From contig NZ_CP073078.1 of NCBI RefSeq assembly GCF_018135625.1, positions 620,001 to 684,000 on the forward strand: DNA of 64,000 bases, given 5' to 3'. The first letter of the stretch is position 1, and every line of letters starts with the position of its first letter. The notes below the pieces were generated by a model that was not told the origin of the DNA, did not search any database, and saw only the letters and a list, made by a program, of their open reading frames with translations. The stretch comes from Phenylobacterium montanum. GTDB taxonomy: Bacteria; Pseudomonadota; Alphaproteobacteria; Caulobacterales; Caulobacteraceae. Position numbers and translations under genes: made by a program. Below, in pieces: positions 26,172-37,111 of this stretch.

Positions 26172-27005
26172 ATGCAAAGTGACAGCGCCACCCTGGCCAA
26201 GGCAGTCGAAATCCGCACCCGCGACGGGATGCGCCTGTTCCATCGCGACTGGGGCCAGGGCCGGCCGATGGTGTTCGTTCACAGCTGGGCCATGTCCAGC
26301 GCCATGTGGGCCTATCAGGTCGCCCATCTGAGCGAGCAGGGTTTCCGCTGCATCGCCTATGACCGCCGCGGCCATGGCCGGTCGGACCCCACCTCGCGCG
26401 GCTTCGACATCGACACCCTGGCCGACGACCTGGCGGCGGTGATCGACCAGCTGGGGCTGGAGGACGTGACCCTGGTCGGTCACTCCATGGGCTGCGGCGA
26501 GATCGTTCGTTACCTGACGCGGCACGGCTCAAGGCGGGTGGCCAAGGTGGTGCTGCTGGCGCCGGTGACCCCCTGCGTCCTGGCCAAGGAAGACAACCCC
26601 TTCGGCGCCCCCATGACCTATTTCGAAGAGTTGCGCGAAGCCTGGCGAACCGATTTTCCCAAGTGGATCGACGACAACAAGGCGCCCTTCGTTACGTCGG
26701 AGACGTCACCCCAGATGGTCGAATGGCTGGTGGATCAGCTGCGCGAAACGCCGGTTCCGGTGGCTATCGCGGCCAATAAGGCGATGGTGAACGCCGATCT
26801 GCGCGCGGATTTGGGTGAAATCGACCGACCGATGCTGATCCTGCACGGGGACAAGGACGCCTCTGCGCCGCTGGACCTCACCGGACGCATCACCGCCCAG
26901 GGTGTCACGGGCTCGGTGCTCAAGGTCTATGACGGCGCGCCGCACGGCCTGTTCGTGACCCACATGGACGAGGTCAACCGGGACATCCTGGCCTTCGCCG
27001 CCTGA
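26172..27005 (+). CDS. Alpha/beta hydrolase, non-haem chloroperoxidase-like
   Basis: 277-residue alpha/beta-hydrolase with a GAGGAGAG ribosome site. The oxyanion HSW, the DRRGHGRSD strand and the nucleophile elbow VGHSMG (Ser105) are intact. The acid is in LHGDKDASAP and the catalytic His in GAPHGLF. The sequence resembles arylesterase/cofactor-free chloroperoxidase proteins (GFRCIAYDRRGHGRS...YRFDTLADDL type). No signal peptide, so cytoplasmic. It sits between gatA and gatB but has its own leader, and no functional link to tRNA amidation is evident. The natural substrate is unknown. Confidence 0.88.
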   Translation: MQSDSATLAKAVEIRTRDGMRLFHRDWGQGRPMVFVHSWAMSSAMWAYQVAHLSEQGFRCIAYDRRGHGRSDPTSRGFDIDTLADDLAAVIDQLGLEDVTLVGHSMGCGEIVRYLTRHGSRRVAKVVLLAPVTPCVLAKEDNPFGAPMTYFEELREAWRTDFPKWIDDNKAPFVTSETSPQMVEWLVDQLRETPVPVAIAANKAMVNADLRADLGEIDRPMLILHGDKDASAPLDLTGRITAQGVTGSVLKVYDGAPHGLFVTHMDEVNRDILAFAA

Positions 27006-27019
27006 GGCGCGCAGGGCCC

Positions 27020-27060
27020 AAAAAGGTCATCGCCAGATCCGATGGTCAGGCGATGACCTT
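27020..27060 (-). terminator. Intrinsic terminator between convergent genes
   Basis: 12-bp perfect inverted repeat AAGGTCATCGCC (27023-27034) / GGCGATGACCTT (27049-27060) with a 14-base loop. On the minus strand it is followed by TTTTT (27020-27024), making a rho-independent terminator for the small secreted-protein gene. It probably also stops the convergent hydrolase transcript. Confidence 0.8.
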
Positions 27061-27074
27061 GCTTTGCGAGGCGC

Positions 27075-27425
27075 CTACTTGGCCGACGCGGCCGCGTTCA
27101 GGTCGGTCTGGATCGCATTGAGCTTGGTGTCGTCCAGTTCGGCCTGCGGATATTGCGAGATCTGGCGCAGGCTCATCGACTTGATCATGTCCAGCTGGTC
27201 GTAGGCCAGGAGCTTGGGCATGTCCTTGGCCAGCACCGCCTTGGCGCCGGCGTTGTTCAGCAGGTCCTCGATCGGCGAATCGATGGTCAGGGCCCCAGCG
27301 GCTGGCGCGGCTGGCGCGGTCGCCGCCGGCGCAGCGGGAGCGGGGGTGTTCTGGGCCGCGGCGACGCCTGCGAAGGCAAGGCTGAACGCGGCGCCGGCCA
27401 GGGCGAGGATAGTCGTCTTCCGCAT
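27075..27425 (-). CDS. Small secreted Ala/Pro-rich protein, unknown function
   Basis: 116 residues from ATG 27425, with GGGAG six bases upstream. The signal peptide (MRKTTILALAGAAFSLAFAGVAAA-QN) is followed by a low-complexity Ala/Pro linker and a compact C-terminal helical domain. That domain is TIDSPIEDLLNNAGAKAVLA, then PKLLAYDQLDMIKSMSLRQ and LNAIQTDLNAAASAK. The C-terminal pattern, with a short helix ending in SLRQI, is seen in small periplasmic proteins of Caulobacterales and sphingomonads, but I cannot assign a function. It is placed antiparallel between gatA and gatB. Confidence 0.75.
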   Translation of the reverse strand: MRKTTILALAGAAFSLAFAGVAAAQNTPAPAAPAATAPAAPAAGALTIDSPIEDLLNNAGAKAVLAKDMPKLLAYDQLDMIKSMSLRQISQYPQAELDDTKLNAIQTDLNAAASAK

Positions 27426-27543
27426 GGGTTTCTCCCGTTTGAATGGTGTTAAGATGCGCGCGCGGCAGGTAAGCGGCAAATCGAGGCGCTGGCAAGGCGC
27501 GCATCGGTCTTCCCCTTCGGCGCGAAGGTGCTAGGAAGGCGCC

Positions 27544-29040
27544 ATGACCGACACCAGCAAAGTTATAGAAGGCCGCACCGGTCCCTGGGAGATCGTCCTG
27601 GGCCTCGAGGTGCACGCGCAGGTCGCCTCGAGGGCCAAGCTGTTCTCGGGCGCCGCCGTGGGTTTCGGCGCCGGGCCGAACGAGCAGGTCAGCCTGGTGG
27701 ACGCCGCCATGCCCGGCATGTTGCCGGTGATCAACCGCCATTGCGTCGAGCAAGCCGTGCGCACGGGCCTGGGCCTGAAGGCGCAGATCCACGCCTGGTC
27801 ACGCTTCGACCGGAAGAACTATTTCTATCCCGACCTGCCGCAAGGCTATCAGATCAGCCAGTTCGCCCATCCGATCGTAGGCGAGGGCGAGATCCTGGTC
27901 GAACGGGATGATGGCTCGACCTTCACCGTGCGCATCGAACGGCTGCACCTGGAGCAGGACGCCGGCAAGTCGATCCACGACCAGGATCCCGACTGGACCT
28001 ATGTCGACCTGAACCGCGCCGGCACCGCCCTGATGGAGATCGTGTCCCGGCCGGACATGCGCTCGTCTGAAGAGGCCGCCGCCTATGTGAAGAAGCTTCG
28101 GACCATCCTGCGCTATCTGGGCACCTGCGACGGCGACATGGAGAAGGGCAATCTGCGCGCCGATGTGAACGTCTCGGTCTGCCGCCCCGGCGCTTATGAG
28201 AAGTATCGCGAGAGCGGAAGCTTCAGCCACCTCGGCACGCGTTGCGAGATCAAGAACGTCAACTCCTACCGCTTCATCCAGCAGGCGATCGAGTACGAGG
28301 CGCGCCGTCAGATCGAGATCCTCGAAGACGGCGGTTCGATCGTGCAGGAGACTCGCCTGTTCGACCCCACAAAGGGCGAGACCCGCTCGATGCGGTCCAA
28401 GGAAGAGGCGCACGACTACCGCTACTTCCCGGACCCCGACCTTCTGCCGCTGGAGCTCGAGCAGAGCTGGATCGAAGGGATCAAGGCCGGCCTGCCGGAA
28501 TTGCCCGACGCCAAGAAGGCGCGGCTGCAAAGCGAGTATGGCCTGTCGGCCTACGACGCCGGGGTGCTGGTGACCGAGAGCGTGCGCGCGGACTTCTTCG
28601 AAAAGGCCGCCCGGGGCCGCGACGCCAAGCTGACCGCCAACTGGATCACCAACGGCCTCCTGGCCAAACTGTCCGAAGGCGGCCACGACATCGACGACAG
28701 CCCGATCAAGCCCGAGGCGATCGCCGGCCTGGTCAAGCTCATCGAGGAGGGCGTGGTCTCCTCCAAGATCGCGCGTACCGTGTTCGAACACATGTGGGCG
28801 GGCGAGGGCGACCCGGCGGCGATCGTCGAGAAGCATGGCCTGGTCCAGGTCAGCGACACCGGCGCGCTGGAGGCCGCGATCGACAAGCTGATCGCCGCCA
28901 ATCCGGACAAGGCTGCGGCCGTCAAGGACAAGCCCCAGGCGATCGGCTGGTTCGTCGGCCAGGTGATGCGCGAGACCGGCGGCAAGGCTAATCCGGGCGT
29001 GGTCAACGACCTGCTGAAGGCCAAGCTCGGCATCGCCTGA
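27544..29040 (+). CDS. gatB: Asp/Glu-tRNA amidotransferase subunit B
   Basis: 498-residue subunit that phosphorylates the mischarged aminoacyl-tRNA and recognises the tRNA. Hallmarks are [60 protein letters not shown] and [19 protein letters not shown]. The C-terminal YqeY-like tRNA-binding helical tail ends [23 protein letters not shown] precedes ATG 27544. A strong intrinsic terminator follows. Confidence 0.97.
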   Translation: MTDTSKVIEGRTGPWEIVLGLEVHAQVASRAKLFSGAAVGFGAGPNEQVSLVDAAMPGMLPVINRHCVEQAVRTGLGLKAQIHAWSRFDRKNYFYPDLPQGYQISQFAHPIVGEGEILVERDDGSTFTVRIERLHLEQDAGKSIHDQDPDWTYVDLNRAGTALMEIVSRPDMRSSEEAAAYVKKLRTILRYLGTCDGDMEKGNLRADVNVSVCRPGAYEKYRESGSFSHLGTRCEIKNVNSYRFIQQAIEYEARRQIEILEDGGSIVQETRLFDPTKGETRSMRSKEEAHDYRYFPDPDLLPLELEQSWIEGIKAGLPELPDAKKARLQSEYGLSAYDAGVLVTESVRADFFEKAARGRDAKLTANWITNGLLAKLSEGGHDIDDSPIKPEAIAGLVKLIEEGVVSSKIARTVFEHMWAGEGDPAAIVEKHGLVQVSDTGALEAAIDKLIAANPDKAAAVKDKPQAIGWFVGQVMRETGGKANPGVVNDLLKAKLGIA

Positions 29041-29070
29041 GCACCTGCAGCCCCAGGCGAATACGTATTC

Positions 29071-29111
29071 AGGCGTCCGTTGTCACAGCCCGTGACGCGG
29101 ACGCCTTTTTT
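29071..29111 (+). terminator. Strong rho-independent terminator after gatB
   Basis: Stem AGGCGTCCG (29071-29079) / CGGACGCCT (29098-29106) with an inner GTCAC/GTGAC stem, followed by TTTTTT. It lies 31 bases after the gatB stop. Confidence 0.92.
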
Positions 29112-29243
29112 CTGGTCGCCGACGAAAAAAATTCATGCGGGACTGACCGTTGATAAGTTTAGCCCGGCCGAACCCGATAAGCTTGGCTTAACCTTGTTCA
29201 GGAATGCTCTATCATCGCGGTATCGCTGCTTGAGTCGCCCGTC

Positions 29244-29540
29244 ATGTTCGCGCAACTGCGCACCTTCCTGCCGACCACCATCCTCGCGCTCTTGATCATT
29301 TATTTTGGATATCAAGCGCTTACGGGGGATCGCGGACTGCTGACCCAGCCCGAGCGGAACGCCACGCTGCAGGAAAAGTCGGTCGAATTGGCCAAGCTCG
29401 AAGCCGAACGCAAGGACCTGGAGCTGCGTGCGCGGCTTCTGCGCGATTCCAGCCTTTCCGCCGATCTTCTGGAGGAACGCAGCAGAAGGCAGCTAGGCTT
29501 GGTTGACCCTAGGGACTATGTGATCCGCACGAAACCCTGA
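29244..29540 (+). CDS. ftsB: FtsB/DivIC-family septum formation initiator
   Basis: 98-residue bitopic cell-division protein. A short cytoplasmic N-terminus, one transmembrane helix (TILALLIIYFGYQALT) and a periplasmic coiled coil (LQEKSVELAKLEAERKDLEL) are followed by the short conserved end LGLVDPRDYVI. It would bridge FtsL and FtsQ in the divisome. Position just upstream of pdhA is the usual arrangement in Caulobacterales. Start ATG 29244; no strong ribosome site. Confidence 0.88.
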   Translation: MFAQLRTFLPTTILALLIIYFGYQALTGDRGLLTQPERNATLQEKSVELAKLEAERKDLELRARLLRDSSLSADLLEERSRRQLGLVDPRDYVIRTKP

Positions 29541-29614
29541 TCGGGTCCGGCGATTCCAAAGCCGGTCCCGATGCGTTGATGTGTCCAGCGCTAGGGATCG
29601 GTGAGGAGAGGCGG

Positions 29615-30642
29615 ATGGCGAGAGCTGCCAAGGCGGCGAAAGCCCCGGCGAAAGCTGTGGGCGCGGTTGATGTCCCGAGCAAGGACGACCTGCTCAAATA
29701 CTATCGCGAGATGCTGCTGATCCGGCGCTTCGAGGAGCGTGCGGGCCAGCTTTATGGCATGGGTCTGATCGGCGGCTTCTGCCACCTCTATATCGGCCAG
29801 GAAGCCATCGCCGTCGGCATGCAAAGCATCATGAAGCCGGGCGACCAGGTGATCACCGGCTATCGCGACCACGGCCACATGCTGACCTGCGGCATGGACC
29901 CCAAGGAAGTCATGGCCGAGTTGACCGGTCGCGCCGCGGGCGCGTCGAAGGGCAAGGGTGGCTCGATGCACATGTTCTCGACCAGCGCCCATTTCTACGG
30001 CGGCCACGGCATCGTCGGCGCCCAGGTGTCCTTGGGCACCGGGCTCGGCATGGCCAATCGCTATCGTGACAACGGTAACGTAGCCTTCACCTACTTCGGC
30101 GACGGCGCGGCCAACCAGGGCCAGGTCTATGAGAGCTTCAACATGGCCGAGCTCTGGTCGCTGCCGGTGGTCTACGTCATCGAGAACAATCAGTACGCCA
30201 TGGGCACCAGCGTCGAGCGCTCCTCGTCCGAGACGCACCTGTTCAAGCGCGGGAACAGCTTCAATATCCAGGGCGCCGAGGTCGACGGCATGGACGTGCT
30301 GGCGGTGCGCGAGGCCGGGGCCATGGCCGCCGAGCACGCGCGTTCAGGCAAAGGCCCCTTCATCCTGGAGATGAAGACCTACCGCTACCGCGGCCACTCC
30401 ATGTCGGACCCGGCCAAGTATCGCACGCGCGAAGAGGTCGACGCGGTGCGCAAGACTCGCGACCCGATCGATCACTTGCAGGAGCGGCTGGAGAGCCTGG
30501 GCATGGCCGACGAAGCCGCGCTGAAGGCCATCGACGCCGACGTCAAGCGCATCGTCGCCGAGGCCGCCGAGTTCGCCCGCACCGCCCCCGAGCCGGACCC
30601 CTCCGAGCTTTACACCGATGTCTATCTGGAGACGGCCGCCCA

Positions 30643-30646
<4 letters not shown>
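29615..30646 (+). CDS. pdhA: Pyruvate dehydrogenase E1 component, alpha subunit
   Basis: 343-residue thiamine-diphosphate subunit that decarboxylates pyruvate. ATG 29615 has GAGGAGAG five to ten bases upstream. A basic Ala/Lys-rich leader precedes the core ([20 protein letters not shown]). The ThDP motif is [15 protein letters not shown]...IENN. The phosphorylation-loop region of mitochondrial homologues corresponds to [20 protein letters not shown]. Its stop overlaps pdhB (ATGA). First gene of pdhA-pdhB-GFA-GFA-pdhC-lpd. Confidence 0.96.
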
Positions 30647-31976
<1,330 letters not shown>

Positions 31977-31980
<4 letters not shown>

Positions 31981-32384
31981 GCACGGCCGACCTGGTCTGG
32001 CGTTCGGGCGGCTGCCATTGCGGCGCCGTGCGTTTCGAGGCGGCCCTGCCGGGCCGCGTCGAGGCGCAGGCCTGCAATTGCTTCATGTGCGAGAAAGTGG
32101 GTTTCATCCACATTATCGTGCCCGAGAGCCGGTTCCGTCTGACCCAGGGCGGCGAAGCGATCACCCATTACCGGTTCAACACCGGCGTCGCCGATCACAG
32201 CTTCTGCAAGGTCTGCGGCGTGAAGAGCTTCTATCGCCCGCGCTCCAATCCGGACGGCTGGTCGGTCAACGCGCGCTGTCTCGACGATCCGGACAGCCTG
32301 GCGATCGTGGTCGAGCCTTTCGACGGCCGCAACTGGGAGGTCCACGCCGCCGCCTTGGCCCATCTGAGCCGGGAGCCCGGCTGA
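31977..32384 (+). CDS. GFA/CENP-V family zinc protein, first of two
   Basis: 135-residue protein of the glutathione-dependent formaldehyde-activating enzyme (GFA/Mss4-like) fold. GTG 31977 overlaps the pdhB stop. Zinc ligands are visible as [17 protein letters not shown] and [11 protein letters not shown]. Family members are predicted carbon-sulfur lyases or zinc scaffolds; most have no proven activity. It is translationally coupled inside the pdh operon, directly between the E1 beta and E2 genes, which suggests co-expression with pyruvate oxidation. It shares a general pattern with the following gene but is not a close duplicate. Confidence 0.88.
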
Positions 32385-32806
32385 TGGCGCGGTTTGATGG
32401 CGCCTGCCACTGCGGCCGGTTGAAGGTCGCCTTCGAGACGCCGTCGCCGGCGGCGCTCAGCCTTCGCGCTTGCCAATGCTCGTTCTGCCGCCGGCATGGT
32501 GCGCGCAATGTCAGCGATCCGGCCGGGAGCCTGGCGATTTCAGCCGAGGCGGCGTCGCTGCATCGCTACCGCTTCGGCCGCAAGGGCATCGACATGCTGA
32601 TCTGCGGCGAGTGCGGAACCTATGTGGCGGCGCTGTGCGAGATCGACGGCGCGCTCTACGCCACCTTGAACATCACCGGCGCCGACATCCAGGGCCTGAC
32701 CCTGGGCGCGGCCGAGCCGGTGGACTACGAAGAAGAAACCGATGCGGCGCGCCTGGCGCGGCGGCGAGCGAAATGGACGCCCGCCTCCCTGACCCTGGCC
32801 GCCTAG
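32384..32806 (+). CDS. GFA/CENP-V family zinc protein, second of two
   Basis: 140-residue second GFA-fold protein; ATG overlaps the preceding stop (TGATG). Zinc ligands are GACHCGRLKV, ACQCSFCRRHG and ICGECGTYVAAL. The C-terminus is basic (DAARLARRRAKWTPASL). Low identity to the preceding copy suggests distinct substrates or a heteromeric pair. A short 24-base gap leads to pdhC. Confidence 0.88.
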   Translation: MARFDGACHCGRLKVAFETPSPAALSLRACQCSFCRRHGARNVSDPAGSLAISAEAASLHRYRFGRKGIDMLICGECGTYVAALCEIDGALYATLNITGADIQGLTLGAAEPVDYEEETDAARLARRRAKWTPASLTLAA

Positions 32807-32830
32807 CTAGAGGCCCGAGGAGAAGACCCC

Positions 32831-34165
32831 TTGTCCATCGACGTTCTGATGCCCGCCCTGTCTCCGACCATGGAGGAGGGCACCCTCGCCAAATGGCACG
32901 TGAAGCCTGGCGACAAGGTCAGCTCCGGTGACGTGATCGCCGAGATCGAGACCGACAAGGCGACCATGGAGGTGGAAGCCGTCGACGAGGGCGTGGTCGA
33001 GTCCATCCTGGTGCCGGAAGGCACCGAAGGGGTGAAGGTCAACGCCCCGATTGCCCGCCTGGCCGGGGAGGGCGAAGCGCCTGCGCCTGCGCCGGCTCCT
33101 GCCGCCGCGCCGGCGCCCAAGGCGGCTGAACCCGCACCCCAGCCCGCCAAGGCGCCCGAACCGGCGCCAACACCTGCACCTGCTGCGCCAATGCCAGCGG
33201 CGCAGGCCCCGGCCAAGGCTGACGGCGACCGCGTGCTGGCCTCGCCCCTTGCCCTGCGCCTCGCCGCCCAGGCCGGGCTGGACATCCGCTCGATCCAGGG
33301 CTCGGGCCCGCATGGCCGGGTGATCCGCCGTGACGTCGAGGCGGCCCAGGGCGAGGCGCCTGCAGCAGCAGCGGCGCCCGCTGCGGCGCCCAGCGCGGCG
33401 CCGGCCATCTCCGCCGCCCCGGCCCGTCAGGTCCAGAGCCTGGAGCAGATGGGCATCCCGGCCGGCTCCTACACGCTCGTCCCCCTGGACGGCATGAGGA
33501 AGACCATCGCCCGGCGGATGACCGAAAGCTTCCGCGACGTGCCGCATTTCCCGCTGACCATCGACATCGAGATCGATCGCCTGCTGGAAGCCCGCGCGCG
33601 CTTGAACGGCCTTCTGGAAAAGAACGGGGTCAAGGCCAGCGTCAACGATCTGGTGCTGAAGGCCGTGGCCACCGTGCTGCGCCAGATCCCGGAAGCCAAC
33701 GCCAGCTACACCCCCGAAGGCATCGCGATGCACCACCATGCGGACGTGGCCATGGCGGTGGCGGTCGACGGCGGCCTGATCACCCCGATCATTCGCGCCT
33801 GCGAGACCAAGGGCCTGGCCCAGATCGCCACCGAGACCAAGGATTTGGCCGAGCGCGCCCGGACCAAGAAGCTGAAGCCGGAAGAGTTCCAGGGCGGCAC
33901 CTTCACCGTCTCCAACCTGGGCATGATGGGCATCAAGTCCTTCGCCTCGATCATCAACGAGCCGCAGGGGGCGATCCTCAGCGTCGGCGCCGGCGAGAAG
34001 CGGCCAGTGGTGCGCTCGGGCAAGAACGGTGACGAGCTGGCCATCGCCACGGTGATGACCGTCACCTTGACCTGCGATCACCGGGTGATCGACGGCGCCA
34101 TCGGCTCGCGCTTCCTCCAGGCCTTCAAGGCCATGGTCGAAGACCCCATCGTGATGCTGGCTTGA
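32831..34165 (+). CDS. pdhC: Pyruvate dehydrogenase E2, dihydrolipoamide acetyltransferase
   Basis: 444-residue acetyltransferase core of the pyruvate dehydrogenase complex. The start is TTG 32831, with GAGGAGA ten bases upstream. An N-terminal lipoyl domain (Lys43), a long Ala/Pro linker, then a peripheral-subunit-binding domain (~135-175: [32 protein letters not shown]). A second linker leads to the catalytic domain ([16 protein letters not shown]...). The active-site motif TCDHRVIDG has His417 and Asp421. It follows the two GFA genes and precedes lpd. Confidence 0.96.
   Translation: MSIDVLMPALSPTMEEGTLAKWHVKPGDKVSSGDVIAEIETDKATMEVEAVDEGVVESILVPEGTEGVKVNAPIARLAGEGEAPAPAPAPAAAPAPKAAEPAPQPAKAPEPAPTPAPAAPMPAAQAPAKADGDRVLASPLALRLAAQAGLDIRSIQGSGPHGRVIRRDVEAAQGEAPAAAAAPAAAPSAAPAISAAPARQVQSLEQMGIPAGSYTLVPLDGMRKTIARRMTESFRDVPHFPLTIDIEIDRLLEARARLNGLLEKNGVKASVNDLVLKAVATVLRQIPEANASYTPEGIAMHHHADVAMAVAVDGGLITPIIRACETKGLAQIATETKDLAERARTKKLKPEEFQGGTFTVSNLGMMGIKSFASIINEPQGAILSVGAGEKRPVVRSGKNGDELAIATVMTVTLTCDHRVIDGAIGSRFLQAFKAMVEDPIVMLA
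32930..32973 (+). repeat. 44-bp exact repeat in lipoyl domain, copy in pdhC
   Basis: Identical to 30742-30785 in pdhB; see that entry. Separated from it by about 2.1 kb in direct orientation, so it is a possible substrate for recombination that would delete pdhB's C-terminal part and the GFA pair. Confidence 0.9.
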
Positions 34166-34180
34166 GGACTGAGACCCGTC

Positions 34181-35581
34181 ATGGATTTTGACCTGATCGT
34201 CATCGGCGCCGGTCCCGGGGGCTATGTCGCCGCGATCCGCGCCGGCCAACTGGGCCTGAAGACCGCCATCGTCGAGCGCGAGAACCTGGGGGGCATCTGC
34301 CTGAACTGGGGCTGCATCCCGACCAAAGCCCTGCTCAAGTCCGGCGAGGTCTACGAACAGCTGGGCCACCTGGCCGACTATGGCCTGGCCGCAGAGGGCC
34401 GCTCGTATGACTTCACCAAGATCGTCGAGCGTTCGCGCGGGGTCTCCAAGCAGCTGTCGTCGGGCGTCGCCTTCCTGATGAAGAAAAACAAGGTCGAGGT
34501 GATCGACGGGACCGCCAAACTGGAAAAAGGCTCGCCCGCGCCCAAGGTGGTGGTGGCCCTGAAGGCCGGCGGCTCGCGGACCCTGCAGGCCAAGGCGGTG
34601 ATCCTGGCCACGGGCGCCAGAGCCCGCACCATCCCGGCGATCGGCCTGGAGCCGGACGGGGACGCCATCTGGACCTATCGCGAGGCCATGGTCCCCAAGG
34701 CCTGCCCCAAGTCGCTGATCGTGGTGGGCTCGGGCGCCATCGGCATCGAATTCGCCAGCTTCTATCGCGCCCTGGGCGCCGAGGTGACGGTGGTCGAGGC
34801 GGTGGACCGCATCTTGCCTGTGGAGGATGAGGAGGTCTCGGCCGCCGCCCAGAAGGCCTTCGCCAAACGAGGGATCAAGTTCAAGGTCGGGGCCAAGGTC
34901 ACCAAGCTGTCCAAGACCAAGGCCGGTGTATCCATCGCGCTCGAGGCTGGCGGCAAGGCCGAGACCCTGGAGGCGGAAAAGGCCATCGTCGCCGTCGGCA
35001 TCGCCGGCAATGTCGAGAATCTCGGCTTGGAAGCGCTTGGGGTGAAGCTGGACCGCGACCACATCGTCATCGACGGCCATGGCGCAACCAATGTCCCCGG
35101 CCTCTACGCCATCGGCGACGTCGCCGGCGCGCCCTGGCTGGCGCACAAGGCCAGCCACGAGGGCGTGCATTGCGTCGAGCACATCGCCGGCAAGAACCCG
35201 GTCAAGATCGACGCCCCGATCCCCGGCTGCACCTACGCCCAGCCGCAGGTCGCCTCAGTCGGCCTGACCGAGGCCCAAGCCAAGGCCAAGGGCCTGGAGG
35301 TCAAGGTCGGCCGGTTCCCGTTCCGGGTGAACGGCAAGGCCATCGCCGCCGGCGAGACCGAGGGCTTCGTCAAGACCGTGTTCGACGCAAAGACCGGCGC
35401 GCTCCTGGGCGCGCACATGATCGGCGGCGAGGTCACCGAGATGATCCAGGGCTTCGCGCTCGCCATGACCCTGGAAGCCACCGAGGCCGAACTGATGGCA
35501 ACGGTGTTCCCGCACCCGACCATGAGCGAAGCCATGCACGAGGCCAGCCTTGACGCCTACGGCCAGGTTCTGCACCTGTAG
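34181..35581 (+). CDS. lpd: Dihydrolipoamide dehydrogenase (E3)
   Basis: 466-residue FAD/NAD disulfide oxidoreductase that reoxidises the lipoyl groups. FAD fold IVIGAGPGGYVAAIRAGQLG, the redox-active disulfide GGICLNWGCIPTKALL, the NAD fold IVVGSGAIGIEFASFYRALG, the second FAD motif GLYAIGDVAGAPWLAHKA and the C-terminal HPTMSEAMHEA with the catalytic His-Glu are all present. It lies 15 bases after pdhC and is the last gene of the operon. Confidence 0.96.
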   Translation: MDFDLIVIGAGPGGYVAAIRAGQLGLKTAIVERENLGGICLNWGCIPTKALLKSGEVYEQLGHLADYGLAAEGRSYDFTKIVERSRGVSKQLSSGVAFLMKKNKVEVIDGTAKLEKGSPAPKVVVALKAGGSRTLQAKAVILATGARARTIPAIGLEPDGDAIWTYREAMVPKACPKSLIVVGSGAIGIEFASFYRALGAEVTVVEAVDRILPVEDEEVSAAAQKAFAKRGIKFKVGAKVTKLSKTKAGVSIALEAGGKAETLEAEKAIVAVGIAGNVENLGLEALGVKLDRDHIVIDGHGATNVPGLYAIGDVAGAPWLAHKASHEGVHCVEHIAGKNPVKIDAPIPGCTYAQPQVASVGLTEAQAKAKGLEVKVGRFPFRVNGKAIAAGETEGFVKTVFDAKTGALLGAHMIGGEVTEMIQGFALAMTLEATEAELMATVFPHPTMSEAMHEASLDAYGQVLHL

Positions 35582-35618
35582 GACGTGAGCCCCGTCCGCG
35601 TCCTGGGCCTGGGCGGGG

Positions 35619-36548
35619 CTAAAACCGCCGGCTGGCCCTCAGCTTGGCCAGAACCGGCGCCGTGAGCTGGTTTCCGTTGACGTGCTGATAGAGGGGAACC
35701 TCGACGTCGGCATAGAGCCCCCACTTGTCGGTGGTGAGCTCGATCCCGGGCGACAGCAGCATCCGCGTATAGCCGGTGTCGGCCGGGTTAGCGGCCCGTC
35801 CGCCGTCTCGGGCGTGGGTGGAGGCGAGAACCTGCAGCAGCGGGATCACGTGCACCGGCGCCGTCATGAAGCGCGGCATGTCGTAGGAGACTCCGGCGGC
35901 CGCCGTCACCTCCTGGCCCGGCAGATAGCCGCCCTGGCCGGCCAGCGGCTTGTCCCACAGAACGCGCGCATAGTAGCCCCAGGCGCCGTCGCGGCTAAGC
36001 ATGCCGGAATGAAAGCCGCCCAGCAAAAGGTTGGTGCTGCCGGTCCCGATCTCGGTGTCGCGATCGAAGCCGGCGTGCTTCCAGTCTCCGGTCGCCAGCT
36101 TCAGCCCAACGATCAGGCCGCTGGACTGGTCCTTTGACAGGCCCGTATAGGTCGCCACCACGCGCATGTCGCCGAGCGCGGTGTCGCTGAAGCGGTCGAC
36201 GCCGGTCCCCGCGTCGGTCTCGGTGCGGAAGGTGCGGCTCCAGATCGGCGCCTCGACAAGGACGCCCCAATCCTGGCTCAGCTTGGACTTGAGTCCGGCG
36301 GTGACGAAGTGGGTGCGGATCTCCTTGTCGGCGTTCTGTGAGGCCGGGGCGGAGCGGTCGCCGGACCAGTTCTGGCTCTGGTCCGCATAGTCGTATTCCA
36401 GGAAGGCCTCGCCGCCACGGCCGGCCGGGTTCATGTCCGGGCCGCCGACGTCGAACTGGTCGCATCCGCAGGCGCAGGCCTGCGCCATTGCCGGAACCAG
36501 ACTCAGGGCGAGGAGGGCCGCTGTAGCCGCCGCGTATTTGGAATGCAT
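35619..36548 (-). CDS. Outer-membrane beta-barrel protein with Cys-rich N-terminus
   Basis: 309-residue exported protein. The signal peptide (YAAATAALLALSLVPAMAQA) is followed at once by a CACGCDQF cluster, three Cys in four residues, unusual at a mature N-terminus. The remainder consists of alternating beta strands resembling the MetA-pathway (Phenol_MetA_deg) barrel family (GVLVEAPIWSRTFRT, ALGDMRVVATYTGLS, GLIVGLKLATGDW, LLSPGIELTTDKWGLYADVE) and ends in Phe (LRASRRF), as outer-membrane proteins do. A metal-binding role for the Cys cluster is an inference, supported by the adjacent DUF2946-like gene. It is not related to the lpd gene it converges with. Confidence 0.75.
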   Translation of the reverse strand: MHSKYAAATAALLALSLVPAMAQACACGCDQFDVGGPDMNPAGRGGEAFLEYDYADQSQNWSGDRSAPASQNADKEIRTHFVTAGLKSKLSQDWGVLVEAPIWSRTFRTETDAGTGVDRFSDTALGDMRVVATYTGLSKDQSSGLIVGLKLATGDWKHAGFDRDTEIGTGSTNLLLGGFHSGMLSRDGAWGYYARVLWDKPLAGQGGYLPGQEVTAAAGVSYDMPRFMTAPVHVIPLLQVLASTHARDGGRAANPADTGYTRMLLSPGIELTTDKWGLYADVEVPLYQHVNGNQLTAPVLAKLRASRRF

Positions 36549-36662
36549 GGATCGGGACTCCGAGGGGCGGCCCAGGTGGCCGGCGAGCCCTCGCGAAAAG
36601 GATCGGGGACGAACGGCGGGCGTACGCGGGCCGAGCCGCGCGCCCTGCCTGGCGGCGATGGA

Positions 36663-37049
36663 TCAGATCGCGGCAGGTGGTCCCAGGGCCGGTGGCGGCG
36701 GCGCAGCGAGGCCGCGGCCGGGAGCCAGGTCAGCGAAAATGGCGTTCAGCGCCGGCGCATAGCTCACTGGGCTCGGGGCCAGGGTGGCTGTAACGGTCGG
36801 CGGCGCCAGGGCCCCGTGACCGGCGAAGGCGCAAGGGGCGTCAGGGCGCGAGGCCGGGGCCTTGCCGGGGTGTCCGAGATCGCCCGCGGCGAGCAGGGGG
36901 CCGTGGCCGGTGCAGACGACGATGGCGGGGCCTTGCTGGCCGTCCGCCACCATGTATCCGGCCGGGACCAGAACCTGCAGCAGCAGGGCGACGAGGCTGA
37001 GGGCTAGGCCCCGCCTGTCCGTCAGCCATGTCCGCAAGGCCCCGCGCAT
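36663..37049 (-). CDS. Small Cys/His-containing membrane-anchored protein, DUF2946-like
   Basis: 128 residues. One hydrophobic segment near the N-terminus (GLALSLVALLLQVLVPAGYMV) is followed by VVCTGHGP and CAFAGHGA motifs and a Pro/Ala-rich tail. The spacing of a single helix and a CTGHG...C motif recalls DUF2946 proteins, which are found beside copper-related receptors. The second motif is not the usual CPFC, so the assignment is tentative. It lies 114 bases upstream of the Cys-rich outer-membrane protein in the same direction, probably one transcript. Confidence 0.6.
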   Translation of the reverse strand: MRGALRTWLTDRRGLALSLVALLLQVLVPAGYMVADGQQGPAIVVCTGHGPLLAAGDLGHPGKAPASRPDAPCAFAGHGALAPPTVTATLAPSPVSYAPALNAIFADLAPGRGLAAPPPPALGPPAAI

Positions 37050-37111
37050 GGGGCCGCTTTAGGACGCGCCGCCCGGCCTGTCGACCCCGCCTTAGGTCGT
37101 ATTCCCGCTTT

